A DNA stretch of 64,000 nucleotides from Chitinophagales bacterium (GTDB taxonomy: Bacteria > Bacteroidota > Bacteroidia > Chitinophagales > Chitinophagaceae), in contig JAURJU010000059.1 in NCBI GenBank assembly GCA_030832085.1, positions 1-64,000 of the forward strand. Reading direction: 5' to 3'. This document shows positions 52,488 through 60,264 of the stretch, piece by piece. The notes under the pieces are model-generated. The model did no database searches and was not told where the DNA came from. It was given only the letters and a program-made list of their open reading frames with translations. Position 1 is the stretch's first letter; every line of letters starts with the position of its first letter. The position numbers and the translations under genes were made by a program.

Positions 52488-53795
52488 CTACACCAGATCT
52501 CCCTCGAGATCATAGTCGTACGCCTTCGTGATGTTAACATCTACAAAGTCTCCTGGGTTCAGTTTCCTGGAAGAATGCACAATCACCTCATTGTCTACCT
52601 CAACACTGTCAAATGCTGTTCTTCCGATATAACGACCTGCTTCCTTTCTGTCAATGATGACTTTCAGTGCCTGTCCAATCTTGGCTTGGTTTTTTTCAAA
52701 GCTGATGTCTTGTTGAAACGCAATGATTTCCTGGGCGCGTGCTTCCTTTTCCTCGGCACTCACATTGTCCTCAAGTGCATGTGCAGAGGTATCTTCCTCA
52801 TGGGAATAGGTAAAAATGCCCACACGATCGAACTGCATCTCTGCGAGAAATGATTTGACTTCCTCAACATCTTCCCTAGTTTCACCGGGAAATCCTGCAA
52901 TCAATGTGGTGCGCAAACAAATGTCTGGAATCCTGGAACGAATCTCACCGATCAGGTCTTTCATTTCCTGCTGGGTAATTTGACGCTTCATGGCCTTGAG
53001 CATCTTGTCACTCGCATGCTGCAGTGGAATGTCAAGGTAGTTGCACACCTTGGGTTCCTCTTTCATCACATCAATGATCTCCAGCGGAAACTTCGTTGGA
53101 TACGCATAATGCAGCCTGATCCACTCAATGCCCTCAACTGCTGCCAACTTTTTCAAGAGTTCGGGCAACATTCTTTTTTTATAGAGATCGAGACCGTAAT
53201 AGGTAAGCTCCTGGGCAATCAACATCAATTCCTTGACACCCATTTTGACCAGCTTTTCTGCTTCCAAAACCAGCTCTTCCATGGGTTTGCTGCGGTGTTC
53301 GCCACGCATGAGTGGGATCGCACAAAACGAACAGGTGCGGTTGCAGCCTTCACTGATTTTCATGTATGCATAATGGGAAGGCGTGCTGAGCAAGCGCTCT
53401 CCCACCAATTCGGTTTTATAATCCGCATTCAATACGGCAAGCAAGCCTGGCAATTCCATGGTGCCAAAATAGGCATCCACTTCCGGAATCTCCTCTTCCA
53501 GGTTTTGCTTGTAGCGTTCACTCAAACAACCTGTGACATATACCTTGTCCAACTTCCCCTTCTTCTTTAAATCAACTTGGTCCAAGATGGTATTGATGCT
53601 CTCTTCTTTCGCTTTATCAATGAATCCGCAAGTATTCACCACAACAATGTTGTGGTCGAGTTTTTTATTTTCATGGACCACATCGAAGGCGTTGGCCTGA
53701 AGCTGTCCGCTCAACACTTCGCTGTCCACCATATTTTTACTGCACCCCAAGGTGATGATGTTGACCTTGTCTTTTTTGATGGTTTTTGATTTCAT
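52488..53795 (-). CDS. rimO: Ribosomal protein S12 methylthiotransferase RimO
   Basis: RimO adds a methylthio group to an Asp of ribosomal protein S12. This radical-SAM enzyme of 435 residues has the UPF0004 domain (NIITLGCSKNMVDSEVLSGQ, VVVNTCGFIDKAKEESI, VTGCLSERY with three cluster Cys), the radical-SAM motif ISEGCNRTCSFCAIPLMRGEHRS (CxxxCxxC) and a C-terminal TRAM domain (about 370-435). LGCSKN rather than LGCQMN separates RimO from MiaB. It lies between bshC and ftsY on the same strand, with a 93-base gap to ftsY. Confidence 0.96.
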   Translation of the reverse strand: MKSKTIKKDKVNIITLGCSKNMVDSEVLSGQLQANAFDVVHENKKLDHNIVVVNTCGFIDKAKEESINTILDQVDLKKKGKLDKVYVTGCLSERYKQNLEEEIPEVDAYFGTMELPGLLAVLNADYKTELVGERLLSTPSHYAYMKISEGCNRTCSFCAIPLMRGEHRSKPMEELVLEAEKLVKMGVKELMLIAQELTYYGLDLYKKRMLPELLKKLAAVEGIEWIRLHYAYPTKFPLEIIDVMKEEPKVCNYLDIPLQHASDKMLKAMKRQITQQEMKDLIGEIRSRIPDICLRTTLIAGFPGETREDVEEVKSFLAEMQFDRVGIFTYSHEEDTSAHALEDNVSAEEKEARAQEIIAFQQDISFEKNQAKIGQALKVIIDRKEAGRYIGRTAFDSVEVDNEVIVHSSRKLNPGDFVDVNITKAYDYDLEGDLV

Positions 53796-53888
53796 CTAAC
53801 TGTTCTGTGTAAGTTCTGGTTTTTAAAACAACGCATTCCCGGTTCCCATTGTTCAGCCTGTTGATGGCGGATGCAGTCACCCTTTCAT

Positions 53889-54845
53889 TTACAGCTTGAA
53901 CAACCCCTCAACAAATGCTTTCTTATCGAATACGATGAGGTCTGCTGCCTGCTCTCCCACGCCAATGAATTTCACCGGAATTTTAAATTGATTGGCAATG
54001 GCCAATACAATGCCTCCCTTTGCCGTTCCATCGAGCTTGGTGATGGCCAAAGCTGAAACATCGGTTGCCGCTGAAAAATGCCGGGCCTGTTCTATGGCAT
54101 TTTGCCCAGTGGTTCCATCCAACACCAGCAATGTTTCATGGGGAGCATCCGGTATAACTTTTTGGATGACCCGCTTGATCTTGCTCAACTCTTCCATCAA
54201 ATGGGCCTTGTTGTGAAGCCTTCCGGCCGTATCAATGATCACAATGTCAACCTCCTTTGCTATAGCACTGTTCACAGTGTCAAAGGCCACTGAAGCTGGA
54301 TCGCTGCCCATTTCTTTCTTGACGATGGCGACACCTGCACGTTCGCTCCAAATGGTCAACTGGTCCACTGCAGCTGCCCGGAAAGTATCGGCAGCACCCA
54401 GCATAACCGTTTTCCCGGCTGCCTTGAAATTTGTCGCCAGCTTTCCGATGGTGGTTGTTTTTCCAACCCCATTCACGCCCACTACCAGCATCACAAAGGG
54501 CTTCTTGCCTTCTGGAATATCAAATCTTTTCAAGGTATCATCCGCATCATCCACAAGGATGGCCCTGATTTCTTCCTGGAGGATTCCATTCAATTCCTCG
54601 GTTCCGAGGTACTTGTCTCGGGATACCCTTTCCTGAATTTTTTCAATGATGGCGAGGGTAGTATCGACACCGACATCTGCAGTAATCAGGGCTTCTTCCA
54701 GCTGGTCCAATACCTCATCATCCACCGCTGACTTTCCGGCAATGGCTTTGGTGATGCGTGAAAAAAATGTTTCACGCGTCTTTTCAAGCCCCTTGTCAAG
54801 TTGCTCTTTTTCTTTTTTACCAAAAAGCCTGTCAAAAAATCCCAT
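53889..54845 (-). CDS. ftsY: Signal recognition particle receptor FtsY
   Basis: FtsY is the SRP receptor GTPase that hands ribosome-nascent-chain complexes to the Sec translocon. The 318-residue protein has a short basic N-terminus (MGFFDRLFGKKEKEQL), the helical N domain with ALITADVGVDTT, and the G domain with VVGVNGVGKTTTIGKLA, DTFRAAAVDQL, DPASVAFD, IIDTAGRLHNK, TKLDGTAKGG and IGVGEQAADLIVF. The long acidic A domain of E. coli FtsY is absent. The start at 54845 is taken because it gives the usual short N-terminus. Confidence 0.97.
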   Translation of the reverse strand: MGFFDRLFGKKEKEQLDKGLEKTRETFFSRITKAIAGKSAVDDEVLDQLEEALITADVGVDTTLAIIEKIQERVSRDKYLGTEELNGILQEEIRAILVDDADDTLKRFDIPEGKKPFVMLVVGVNGVGKTTTIGKLATNFKAAGKTVMLGAADTFRAAAVDQLTIWSERAGVAIVKKEMGSDPASVAFDTVNSAIAKEVDIVIIDTAGRLHNKAHLMEELSKIKRVIQKVIPDAPHETLLVLDGTTGQNAIEQARHFSAATDVSALAITKLDGTAKGGIVLAIANQFKIPVKFIGVGEQAADLIVFDKKAFVEGLFKL

Positions 54846-54886
54846 TGCGCTTTGTTTTGAATGATGCCGCTGCTGCAAACCTACCC

Positions 54887-54926
54887 TTAAAACAAAAGCT
54901 GTCCCGCATGGTTAAACGGAACAGCT
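54887..54926 (-). terminator. Terminator of the rpmB-rpmG-DUF4295 unit
   Basis: The arms AGCTGT-CCCG and CGGA-ACAGCT (54897-54926) form an imperfect stem. On the minus strand it is followed by TTTGTTTTAA at 54896-54887. It separates the ribosomal-protein unit from ftsY. Confidence 0.7.
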
Positions 54927-54951
54927 CTTAAAATGATTTACCAGGATAAAT

Positions 54952-55122
54952 TTATTGGCCAATATAATCCTTGACCTTGTCCTTGTGAATGATGGCCTCC
55001 TTGAAAGTATAGGCACCAGTCTTGGGGCTTCTTACAGCCTTGATCACCTTGGTCCAGTTCTTGGCTTCTGCAGAAGCTTTAAGGTCTTTTACTTTAGCGT
55101 TTTTTGAAGCTGTCTTTGCCAT
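54952..55122 (-). CDS. DUF4295 small ribosome-linked protein
   Basis: This is a 56-residue basic protein starting MAKTASKNAKVKDLKASAEA and ending IIHKDKVKDYIGQ. It begins two bases after the rpmG stop, so it is coupled to L33 and L28. DUF4295 is confined to Bacteroidetes and constantly lies beside rpmB-rpmG. As I recall, a structure of the Flavobacterium ribosome reports a clade-specific large-subunit protein named bL38 that corresponds to this family; that identity should be checked. Its Lys-rich sequence fits rRNA binding. Confidence 0.88.
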   Translation of the reverse strand: MAKTASKNAKVKDLKASAEAKNWTKVIKAVRSPKTGAYTFKEAIIHKDKVKDYIGQ

Positions 55123-55124
55123 GG

Positions 55125-55307
55125 TTATTTAATTTCTTTGTGAACAGTACATTTCTTTAGGATGGGGTTGTATTTCTTCAACTCCATACGCTCAGGCGTA
55201 TTCTTCTTGTTTTTGGTGGTGACATAGCGACTTGTACCTGCCACGCCGCTGGTTTTGTGCTCTGTGCACTCCAATATCACCTGAACCCTGTTACCTTTCT
55301 TGGCCAT
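55125..55307 (-). CDS. rpmG: 50S ribosomal protein L33
   Basis: The protein has 60 residues with [39 protein letters not shown] and a C-terminal [11 protein letters not shown]. Only one Cys remains at each place where Zn-binding forms have a CxxC pair, so it should be the zinc-free form. It sits between rpmB (21-base gap) and the DUF4295 gene (two-base gap). Confidence 0.96.
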   Translation of the reverse strand: MAKKGNRVQVILECTEHKTSGVAGTSRYVTTKNKKNTPERMELKKYNPILKKCTVHKEIK

Positions 55308-55328
55308 TGCTTTGGTTTATTACGATGA

Positions 55329-55565
55329 TTAAATGCTTACGCCTGAAGCCCTCAATTCCTTTACCACACTGTACAGACCATTTTTATTGATGGTGCGGAT
55401 TGCATCTGAAGAAAGCTTCAATGTAACCCATTTGTCCTCTTCCGCAAGGAAGAAACGCTTGGTCTGAAGATTAGGAAGAAAACGACGTTTCGTCTTGATA
55501 TTTGAATGGGAAACCTTGTTTCCGGTAATCGGCCGCTTTCCTGTAACCTGACATACTCGTGCCAT
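55329..55565 (-). CDS. rpmB: 50S ribosomal protein L28
   Basis: The protein has 78 residues with the family motifs [35 protein letters not shown] and [20 protein letters not shown]. It is first in the L28-L33-DUF4295 unit. A TACATTTG promoter box lies 21 bases before its ATG, at 55587-55594. Confidence 0.97.
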   Translation of the reverse strand: MARVCQVTGKRPITGNKVSHSNIKTKRRFLPNLQTKRFFLAEEDKWVTLKLSSDAIRTINKNGLYSVVKELRASGVSI

Positions 55566-55586
55566 AAACTAATTTTTTAGGGAGTG

Positions 55587-55594
55587 CAAATGTA
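55587..55594 (-). promoter_or_regulatory. -7 box (TACATTTG) of the rpmB unit
   Basis: This is an exact TAnnTTTG match on the minus strand, 21 bases before the rpmB start. The next upstream feature is a heptamer array. Confidence 0.6.
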
Positions 55595-55660
55595 GCGATA
55601 AAAATGCAAATGAACAAAATAAAAAAGCCCGAAAAGAGATAATCAACAAATATATAGGCC

Positions 55661-55755
55661 CAACCCCTAGTCCCTAGTCCCTTGTCCCTCGTCCCCTGTC
55701 CCTAGTCCCCGGCTGTTCCCCCCTCGTCCCTTGTCCCTCGTCCCTTGTCCCTTTT
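55661..55755. repeat. G-rich heptamer array D
   Basis: Units CCCTAGT, CCCTTGT and CCCTCGT run in one direction, with one CCCCGGCTGTTCCCCCC core near 55706-55722. Read on the minus strand these are GGGACNA units with AACAGCCGG. It separates lpd from rpmB. Confidence 0.9.
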
Positions 55756-55760
55756 GTATT

Positions 55761-57167
55761 CTAAATATCAATCGCCTCCCCATACGCAGCAGCCACAGCC
55801 TCTTTCACAGCTTCGCTCATGGTGGGGTGCGGATGAATGGCATTCAGGATCTCGTGGTGCGTGGTTTCAAGCTTGCGGGCTACTACCACCTCTGCAATCA
55901 TTTCCGTTACCCCTGCACCAATCATATGGGCGCCGAGGAATTCGCCGTATTTCGCGTCAAAAACAACCTTTACAAATCCATCGGTGTTTCCTGAAGCACT
56001 GGCTTTACCGCTGGCCATGAAGGGGAATTTGCCCACTTTTACCTCATATCCTGCATCCTTGGCCGCCTTTTCGGTGAATCCGACAGAGGCGATTTCAGGA
56101 GAACAATAGGTACAGCCTGGAATGTTGTTGTAATCGATCACATCAGGTTTGTGGTTGTATTTTTTCTCAAGATAGCCGATGCTTTCAGCGGCATTGATGC
56201 CCTCTTTTCCTGCAACATGGGCAAGCGCCTGACCAGGAGAACAATCCCCGATCGCATAGATGCCTGCCACAGAAGTTTGTTGACCCTTGTCCACTACAAT
56301 CCTGCCCTTCTCCACCTTGATGCCGTTTTCCTCGAGCCCAATGTTTTCAATGTTGGGAGCAATGCCCACGGCACTCAAAAGAATTTCAGCTTCCAGTATT
56401 GATTCGCCTGCTGCATTCTTGACAGTGGCCTTAACCCCATTGCCTGCAGTATCCACCTTGGTCACTTCGCTTGAAGTAAGGACGGTAATCCCCTTTTTCT
56501 TCAGTTGCTTTTCCAATTCCTTGCTGATGTCAGTATCCTCAACCGGAACAATCCGATCCATAAACTCAACAACCGTAACCTTTGTACCCATGCTGTTGTA
56601 GAAGTCAGCGAACTCAACACCAATGGCACCACTTCCAACGACAATCATTGACTTGGGCTGCTGGGGAAGCACCATCGCTTCCCTGTAACCGATGATTTTT
56701 TTACCATCCTGGGGAAGGTTTGGAAGCTGGCGGGTCCTCGCTCCGGTGGCGATGATGATGTATTTGCCTTCCACCATTTGCTTTTTTCCGTCTGCCGCAG
56801 TGACCTCGATCTTGCCCTTTCCGGCAATCTTTCCATATCCCATCACCACATCAATCTTGTTCTTTTTCATCAGGAACTGAACACCCTTGCTCATTTTATC
56901 TGCTACACCACGGCTTCTTTTTACCACGGCCTCAAAATCATGTTCAACACCGGTGCTTTTGATGCCATAGTCGGCACTGTGCTTCATGTATTCGTATACC
57001 TGGGCACTTTTCAACAGCGCTTTTGTGGGAATACAGCCCCAGTTGAGACAAACTCCACCAAGACTTTCTTTTTCAATGATGGCCACCTTGAAGCCAAGCT
57101 GAGAAGCCCTGATTGCTGCAGGATAACCACCGGGTCCACTACCTAATACAAGAACGTCATATGCCAT
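55761..57167 (-). CDS. lpd: Dihydrolipoyl dehydrogenase
   Basis: This is the E3 subunit of 2-oxoacid dehydrogenase and glycine-cleavage complexes; it reoxidises dihydrolipoamide with NAD+. The 468-residue protein has the FAD motif VLVLGSGPGGYPAAI, the redox disulfide GGVCLNWGCIPTKAL, the NAD motif VVGSGAIGVEFADFYNSMG, AIGDCSPGQALAHVA, and the C-terminal active-site HPHPTMSEAV. A TAATTTCG box near 57191-57198 resembles that of metK. The genes for E1 and E2 subunits are not in the window. Confidence 0.97.
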   Translation of the reverse strand: MAYDVLVLGSGPGGYPAAIRASQLGFKVAIIEKESLGGVCLNWGCIPTKALLKSAQVYEYMKHSADYGIKSTGVEHDFEAVVKRSRGVADKMSKGVQFLMKKNKIDVVMGYGKIAGKGKIEVTAADGKKQMVEGKYIIIATGARTRQLPNLPQDGKKIIGYREAMVLPQQPKSMIVVGSGAIGVEFADFYNSMGTKVTVVEFMDRIVPVEDTDISKELEKQLKKKGITVLTSSEVTKVDTAGNGVKATVKNAAGESILEAEILLSAVGIAPNIENIGLEENGIKVEKGRIVVDKGQQTSVAGIYAIGDCSPGQALAHVAGKEGINAAESIGYLEKKYNHKPDVIDYNNIPGCTYCSPEIASVGFTEKAAKDAGYEVKVGKFPFMASGKASASGNTDGFVKVVFDAKYGEFLGAHMIGAGVTEMIAEVVVARKLETTHHEILNAIHPHPTMSEAVKEAVAAAYGEAIDI

Positions 57168-57202
57168 GAGTGAATATTTTAATTGTTGGCGAAATTAATG
57201 AT

Positions 57203-58213
57203 TTATTTCTTTTTGACGACCACCACACTGGGAACAATCCTTTCTACACCGTTGTCGCCGGGCCTGACTGTTTGCCGGTTGTTCACAATAAAACTGGTGG
57301 ATCCGCCGCCATCGAGGTTGACGGCACCCGAGCAACCCAGTTGTTTCATCATTCCTGCAAGATCGACCAGATTTACCCCGTTGTAACCGCCGCTGGGATT
57401 GTCGCCTTCCACAGCCAAGAGCAATACCAGGCCAGCGCCTGTAAACCCGATGGCAGACCTGGGTCTGGCGGTGGTATTGTTGATGTCAATCAATTCTTCT
57501 GTATCTGTTATTGTCACCGTGCCGGCCTTCAGCAACATGGGTGATCCTCCAATTGCTGAAGGAACCTGCCATTCGGTACCTCCGGTAGGATACGTTTCAT
57601 CCGGTTGTGGCTTGGGCAGTGAACCAGACAGGTTTGCACTGGGAAGGGGATATTGAAAGACCTTGTCGTTGCCCGTGCCAACATGATAAATCCAGGCAAC
57701 ACCGGGATCCCCTGCAGCATTGATGCCAAACGCAGCCCTTGTGGGGTAATATGGAGTGCTCAGTCCATTGTAGGTGCGGTTGACGGATTTGATGTTGGCC
57801 GCCAATACCGCATTGTTGTATTTGACCAGGCTGTAGGATTGGTTGCCTCCGAAAAAACCTCCATTGATGCATGCATACACCACACCCTGTTCCTGCGTGT
57901 AAAATTCACTCAGCTTTTTTGACGCAGCCGACAGTACAGGTTTGAATTCAACTGAACCGCTTTTGGGATTGAATGCCACAGCGAAGGCCTTGACTTTTGT
58001 TCCTTGTACCAGTGAATCGAACTCATAGGCCTCAACAACATCCGGAAAACCGTTGGAAAGATTTACGGAATATTTCCAGCCAGAGGGCAATGTCATCAAC
58101 TTGGCAGTGGTCTTGACAACAGGCGGGGTGACGGGTGTAACTGGCGTTACAGGAACAGTATCGTTTTTCTTTGAGCAGGAAATCAGCAGCAAACAAATCA
58201 GAAACTTGTACAT
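57203..58213 (-). CDS. Phosphodiester glycosidase-family lipoprotein (NAGPA domain)
   Basis: The NAGPA domain removes a sugar that covers a phosphodiester, for example GlcNAc on mannose-6-phosphate in animals; bacterial members act on cell-surface or foreign glycans. The 336-residue protein has a lipobox (LLISC, Cys about residue 13), a Pro/Val/Thr linker of TPV repeats, then VYACINGGFFGGNQSY, RAAFGIN, GGSPMLL, RPRSAIGFTGAGLVLLLAVEG and AVNLDGGGSTSFIV. It is likely anchored at the outer membrane and lies in a locus with two GHL10 enzymes, a symporter and a SusD gene, which suggests degradation of a phosphate-bearing glycan. Confidence 0.88.
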   Translation of the reverse strand: MYKFLICLLLISCSKKNDTVPVTPVTPVTPPVVKTTAKLMTLPSGWKYSVNLSNGFPDVVEAYEFDSLVQGTKVKAFAVAFNPKSGSVEFKPVLSAASKKLSEFYTQEQGVVYACINGGFFGGNQSYSLVKYNNAVLAANIKSVNRTYNGLSTPYYPTRAAFGINAAGDPGVAWIYHVGTGNDKVFQYPLPSANLSGSLPKPQPDETYPTGGTEWQVPSAIGGSPMLLKAGTVTITDTEELIDINNTTARPRSAIGFTGAGLVLLLAVEGDNPSGGYNGVNLVDLAGMMKQLGCSGAVNLDGGGSTSFIVNNRQTVRPGDNGVERIVPSVVVVKKK

Positions 58214-58252
58214 GGTATTTGTATTTTATCAAATCAAGGAATTCGTCAGCCC

Positions 58253-59338
58253 TCAATCCATCTTGAAGGATGGCATCTTGTTCAATGTTTCGAAATAAAA
58301 GAAAACCTCACCCTGAAAACCATATTTCCTGTTCAAGGAAATCATCTGGCGCATCATCTCAGGGCTGGCCTGGTAACCATCGCCCAAAGAAGTAAGTATG
58401 CCTGGATACACTTTTTTCAGGAACGCGGGAGCAACCTGCAACGAAAGTTCTTTCAGGATTTTTTCGTAATCGGCAATTTTATACCTGTAGAGCTGCGGGA
58501 TGATAAAATCTGCATACCCGCCTTCAAGCCATGCCGGCCAATCCTGCAAATACTGCTCTTTTGACCATGGAAAAATACTGGGTGCCCATGACACCAGGCA
58601 TTGGGGATTTTCTTTTTTCACCGCAGTGTAGAGGAATTTACAATACTGACTCAGCTTGTCTGCCTTCCATTGCAGAAAGGATTTGTCCTTGGGATTGGAG
58701 ACAGGCAATGCATTGCCTGTCTCCTGTTTGTACAATTGAGCGGTATAGGCATCAAACCCGCCTTCGGAGGGCATTGCAGGCAACCTGTCATCGCCTTGAA
58801 TGCCATCAACAGCATAATTTTTTACCACTTCCAACACCAACTCCTGTAACATTTTTTGAGGACCGGGATGAAGCGCATTCCACCAATGGAAGCCATTTTT
58901 TTGCAAAGGTTTCCCTTCATTGTTCCTGCCCAACCATTCAGGAAAACGCTTGGCCCAAAAGGAGCCGGTATCCTTGTAGGCATATGAAAATCCAAATTCA
59001 AACCATGCATGCACTTTGATGCCCTGTTTGTGGGCTTCCTCAACCATTTCCTTCAAAGGATCCCTGCCTGCATACTTTTCGTCTTGTTTCAGTCCAATGT
59101 ATTTTTTCAGGACCTTGCTGGGATACATGGTTACTCCCCTGTTCCAAACCACCACGAACAAGTGGTTCAGGCCTGCCGCTTTGCTTTGGCCGATGGCTTT
59201 CCTGATGTTTTCCCTTGAATCCAGTACCCCACTGGCCACATTTGTTATCCATGTGCCACGAATGGGTGGATCCTGAGAAAATGCAACTGATCCCATGCAG
59301 AGGCTTATCCAAACAAGAAAAATCCTACCCATGTTCAT
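58253..59338 (-). CDS. Secreted family 10 glycosylhydrolase-like protein (GHL10, DUF187)
   Basis: The 361-residue protein begins with a signal peptide ending AFSQ (about residue 22) and consists of the GHL10 TIM barrel: RGTWITNVASGVLDS, HLFVVVWNRGVTMYPS, GRDPLKEMVEEAHKQGIKVHAWFEFGF, VDGIQGDDRLPAMPS, SWAPSIFPWSKEQYLQDWP and FIIPQLYRY. The acidic residues in QGDDR and the His/Glu in HAWFE probably line the active site. A paralogue lies at 62199-63404. Its start overlaps the stop of the DUF4434 gene by four bases. The glycan it cleaves is unknown. Confidence 0.92.
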   Translation of the reverse strand: MNMGRIFLVWISLCMGSVAFSQDPPIRGTWITNVASGVLDSRENIRKAIGQSKAAGLNHLFVVVWNRGVTMYPSKVLKKYIGLKQDEKYAGRDPLKEMVEEAHKQGIKVHAWFEFGFSYAYKDTGSFWAKRFPEWLGRNNEGKPLQKNGFHWWNALHPGPQKMLQELVLEVVKNYAVDGIQGDDRLPAMPSEGGFDAYTAQLYKQETGNALPVSNPKDKSFLQWKADKLSQYCKFLYTAVKKENPQCLVSWAPSIFPWSKEQYLQDWPAWLEGGYADFIIPQLYRYKIADYEKILKELSLQVAPAFLKKVYPGILTSLGDGYQASPEMMRQMISLNRKYGFQGEVFFYFETLNKMPSFKMD

Positions 59339-60264
59339 CGCTTGATGTATTCCATGTACCGGTTGTACAAATGGTGCGCTTGCACATACGCGGACTGCGG
59401 GCTCATGAAATGTGAAAATTCAAATGTGATGGCTTCTTCATAGCCGGCCCTTGCTGCCGCTTCCAATTTCAATTTGAGCTTTTCAAATTTGATGGGAAAA
59501 AACTTGATGGGCATGTCGCGGTCAAAGCTTTCGGTATTGGTCCAGGCCTTGATGCCGTATTTGTCTGCCAATCGCTTGTTGACTTCAAGATAACCCTGCA
59601 GATCAGACAGCTCCACATGGCCATCCTGAAAAGCAACAATGTCTACCTGGCGACTGATGCCTGAAAATATCTCGTCCCACTCCTCTTCGTGCTCCTTCAA
59701 GGTAACCACATCAGTTTTTTTCAATACTGCGCTGGATGCTGCAACAGCCTTGGGGCCGTCTATCCACGGAGATATCAAGGTTTGCAACCCTCCACTCATG
59801 TCTTTACACAATTGTCCAAGTGTGGCAAAGGCGGCAACTGCTCCCTTTGTTTTTCTGCTGATCTCCATGCTCAGGTACCAACCTTTGAAAGAGGGATGGT
59901 GACCATATTGCTTCCAGGCCTCTTCTACCACAAACTGATTGGCAAGGATTTCATGTGTCATGTCATTGGTATCCCAATAAAGGCCGCTATCGTACAAGCC
60001 AAAATAAAAAAGCATGCCATGCTTGTCTGCCAATGTCAAAAAAACTGAAACAAGGTCAATGGGTGGCGCAAAACAATTGTGCTTGTCCATCAGGTATGCA
60101 GAGGGATAGGTCAAAAACTTCCGGTAGCCGGACCTGATGAGAATGACCGTATTGATGCCGGCCTTTTTCATGTGCTCAAAGTCCTGTGCCCACTCTTTTT
60201 CACCCCAGTTCTGGTGTGGGATATCATGGCTTATTTCATCCAAAAATGTTCCTGTGATCTGCAT
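59335..60264 (-). CDS. DUF4434-domain protein (predicted glycosidase-like TIM barrel)
   Basis: This 309-residue protein has no signal peptide. MQITGTFLDEISHDIPHQNWGEKEW opens the DUF4434 domain and is followed by AGINTVILIRSGYR, MLFYFGLYDSG, FKGWYLSMEIS (acid at a barrel end), VDIVAFQDGHVEL and EEAITFEFSHFMSP. The pattern is that of a (beta/alpha)8 barrel of the glycoside hydrolase kind, but the activity of DUF4434 is not known to me. It begins one base after the symporter stop and overlaps the GHL10 gene by four bases, so the three are one unit. It may process the imported sugar in the cytoplasm. Confidence 0.85.
   Translation of the reverse strand: MQITGTFLDEISHDIPHQNWGEKEWAQDFEHMKKAGINTVILIRSGYRKFLTYPSAYLMDKHNCFAPPIDLVSVFLTLADKHGMLFYFGLYDSGLYWDTNDMTHEILANQFVVEEAWKQYGHHPSFKGWYLSMEISRKTKGAVAAFATLGQLCKDMSGGLQTLISPWIDGPKAVAASSAVLKKTDVVTLKEHEEEWDEIFSGISRQVDIVAFQDGHVELSDLQGYLEVNKRLADKYGIKAWTNTESFDRDMPIKFFPIKFEKLKLKLEAAARAGYEEAITFEFSHFMSPQSAYVQAHHLYNRYMEYIKR

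Noticed and set aside
55738-56020. Open frames that begin in the heptamer array and run into lpd
   Set aside because: They consist of repeat-derived Ser/Pro/Cys codons and the antisense of a well-conserved lpd gene.
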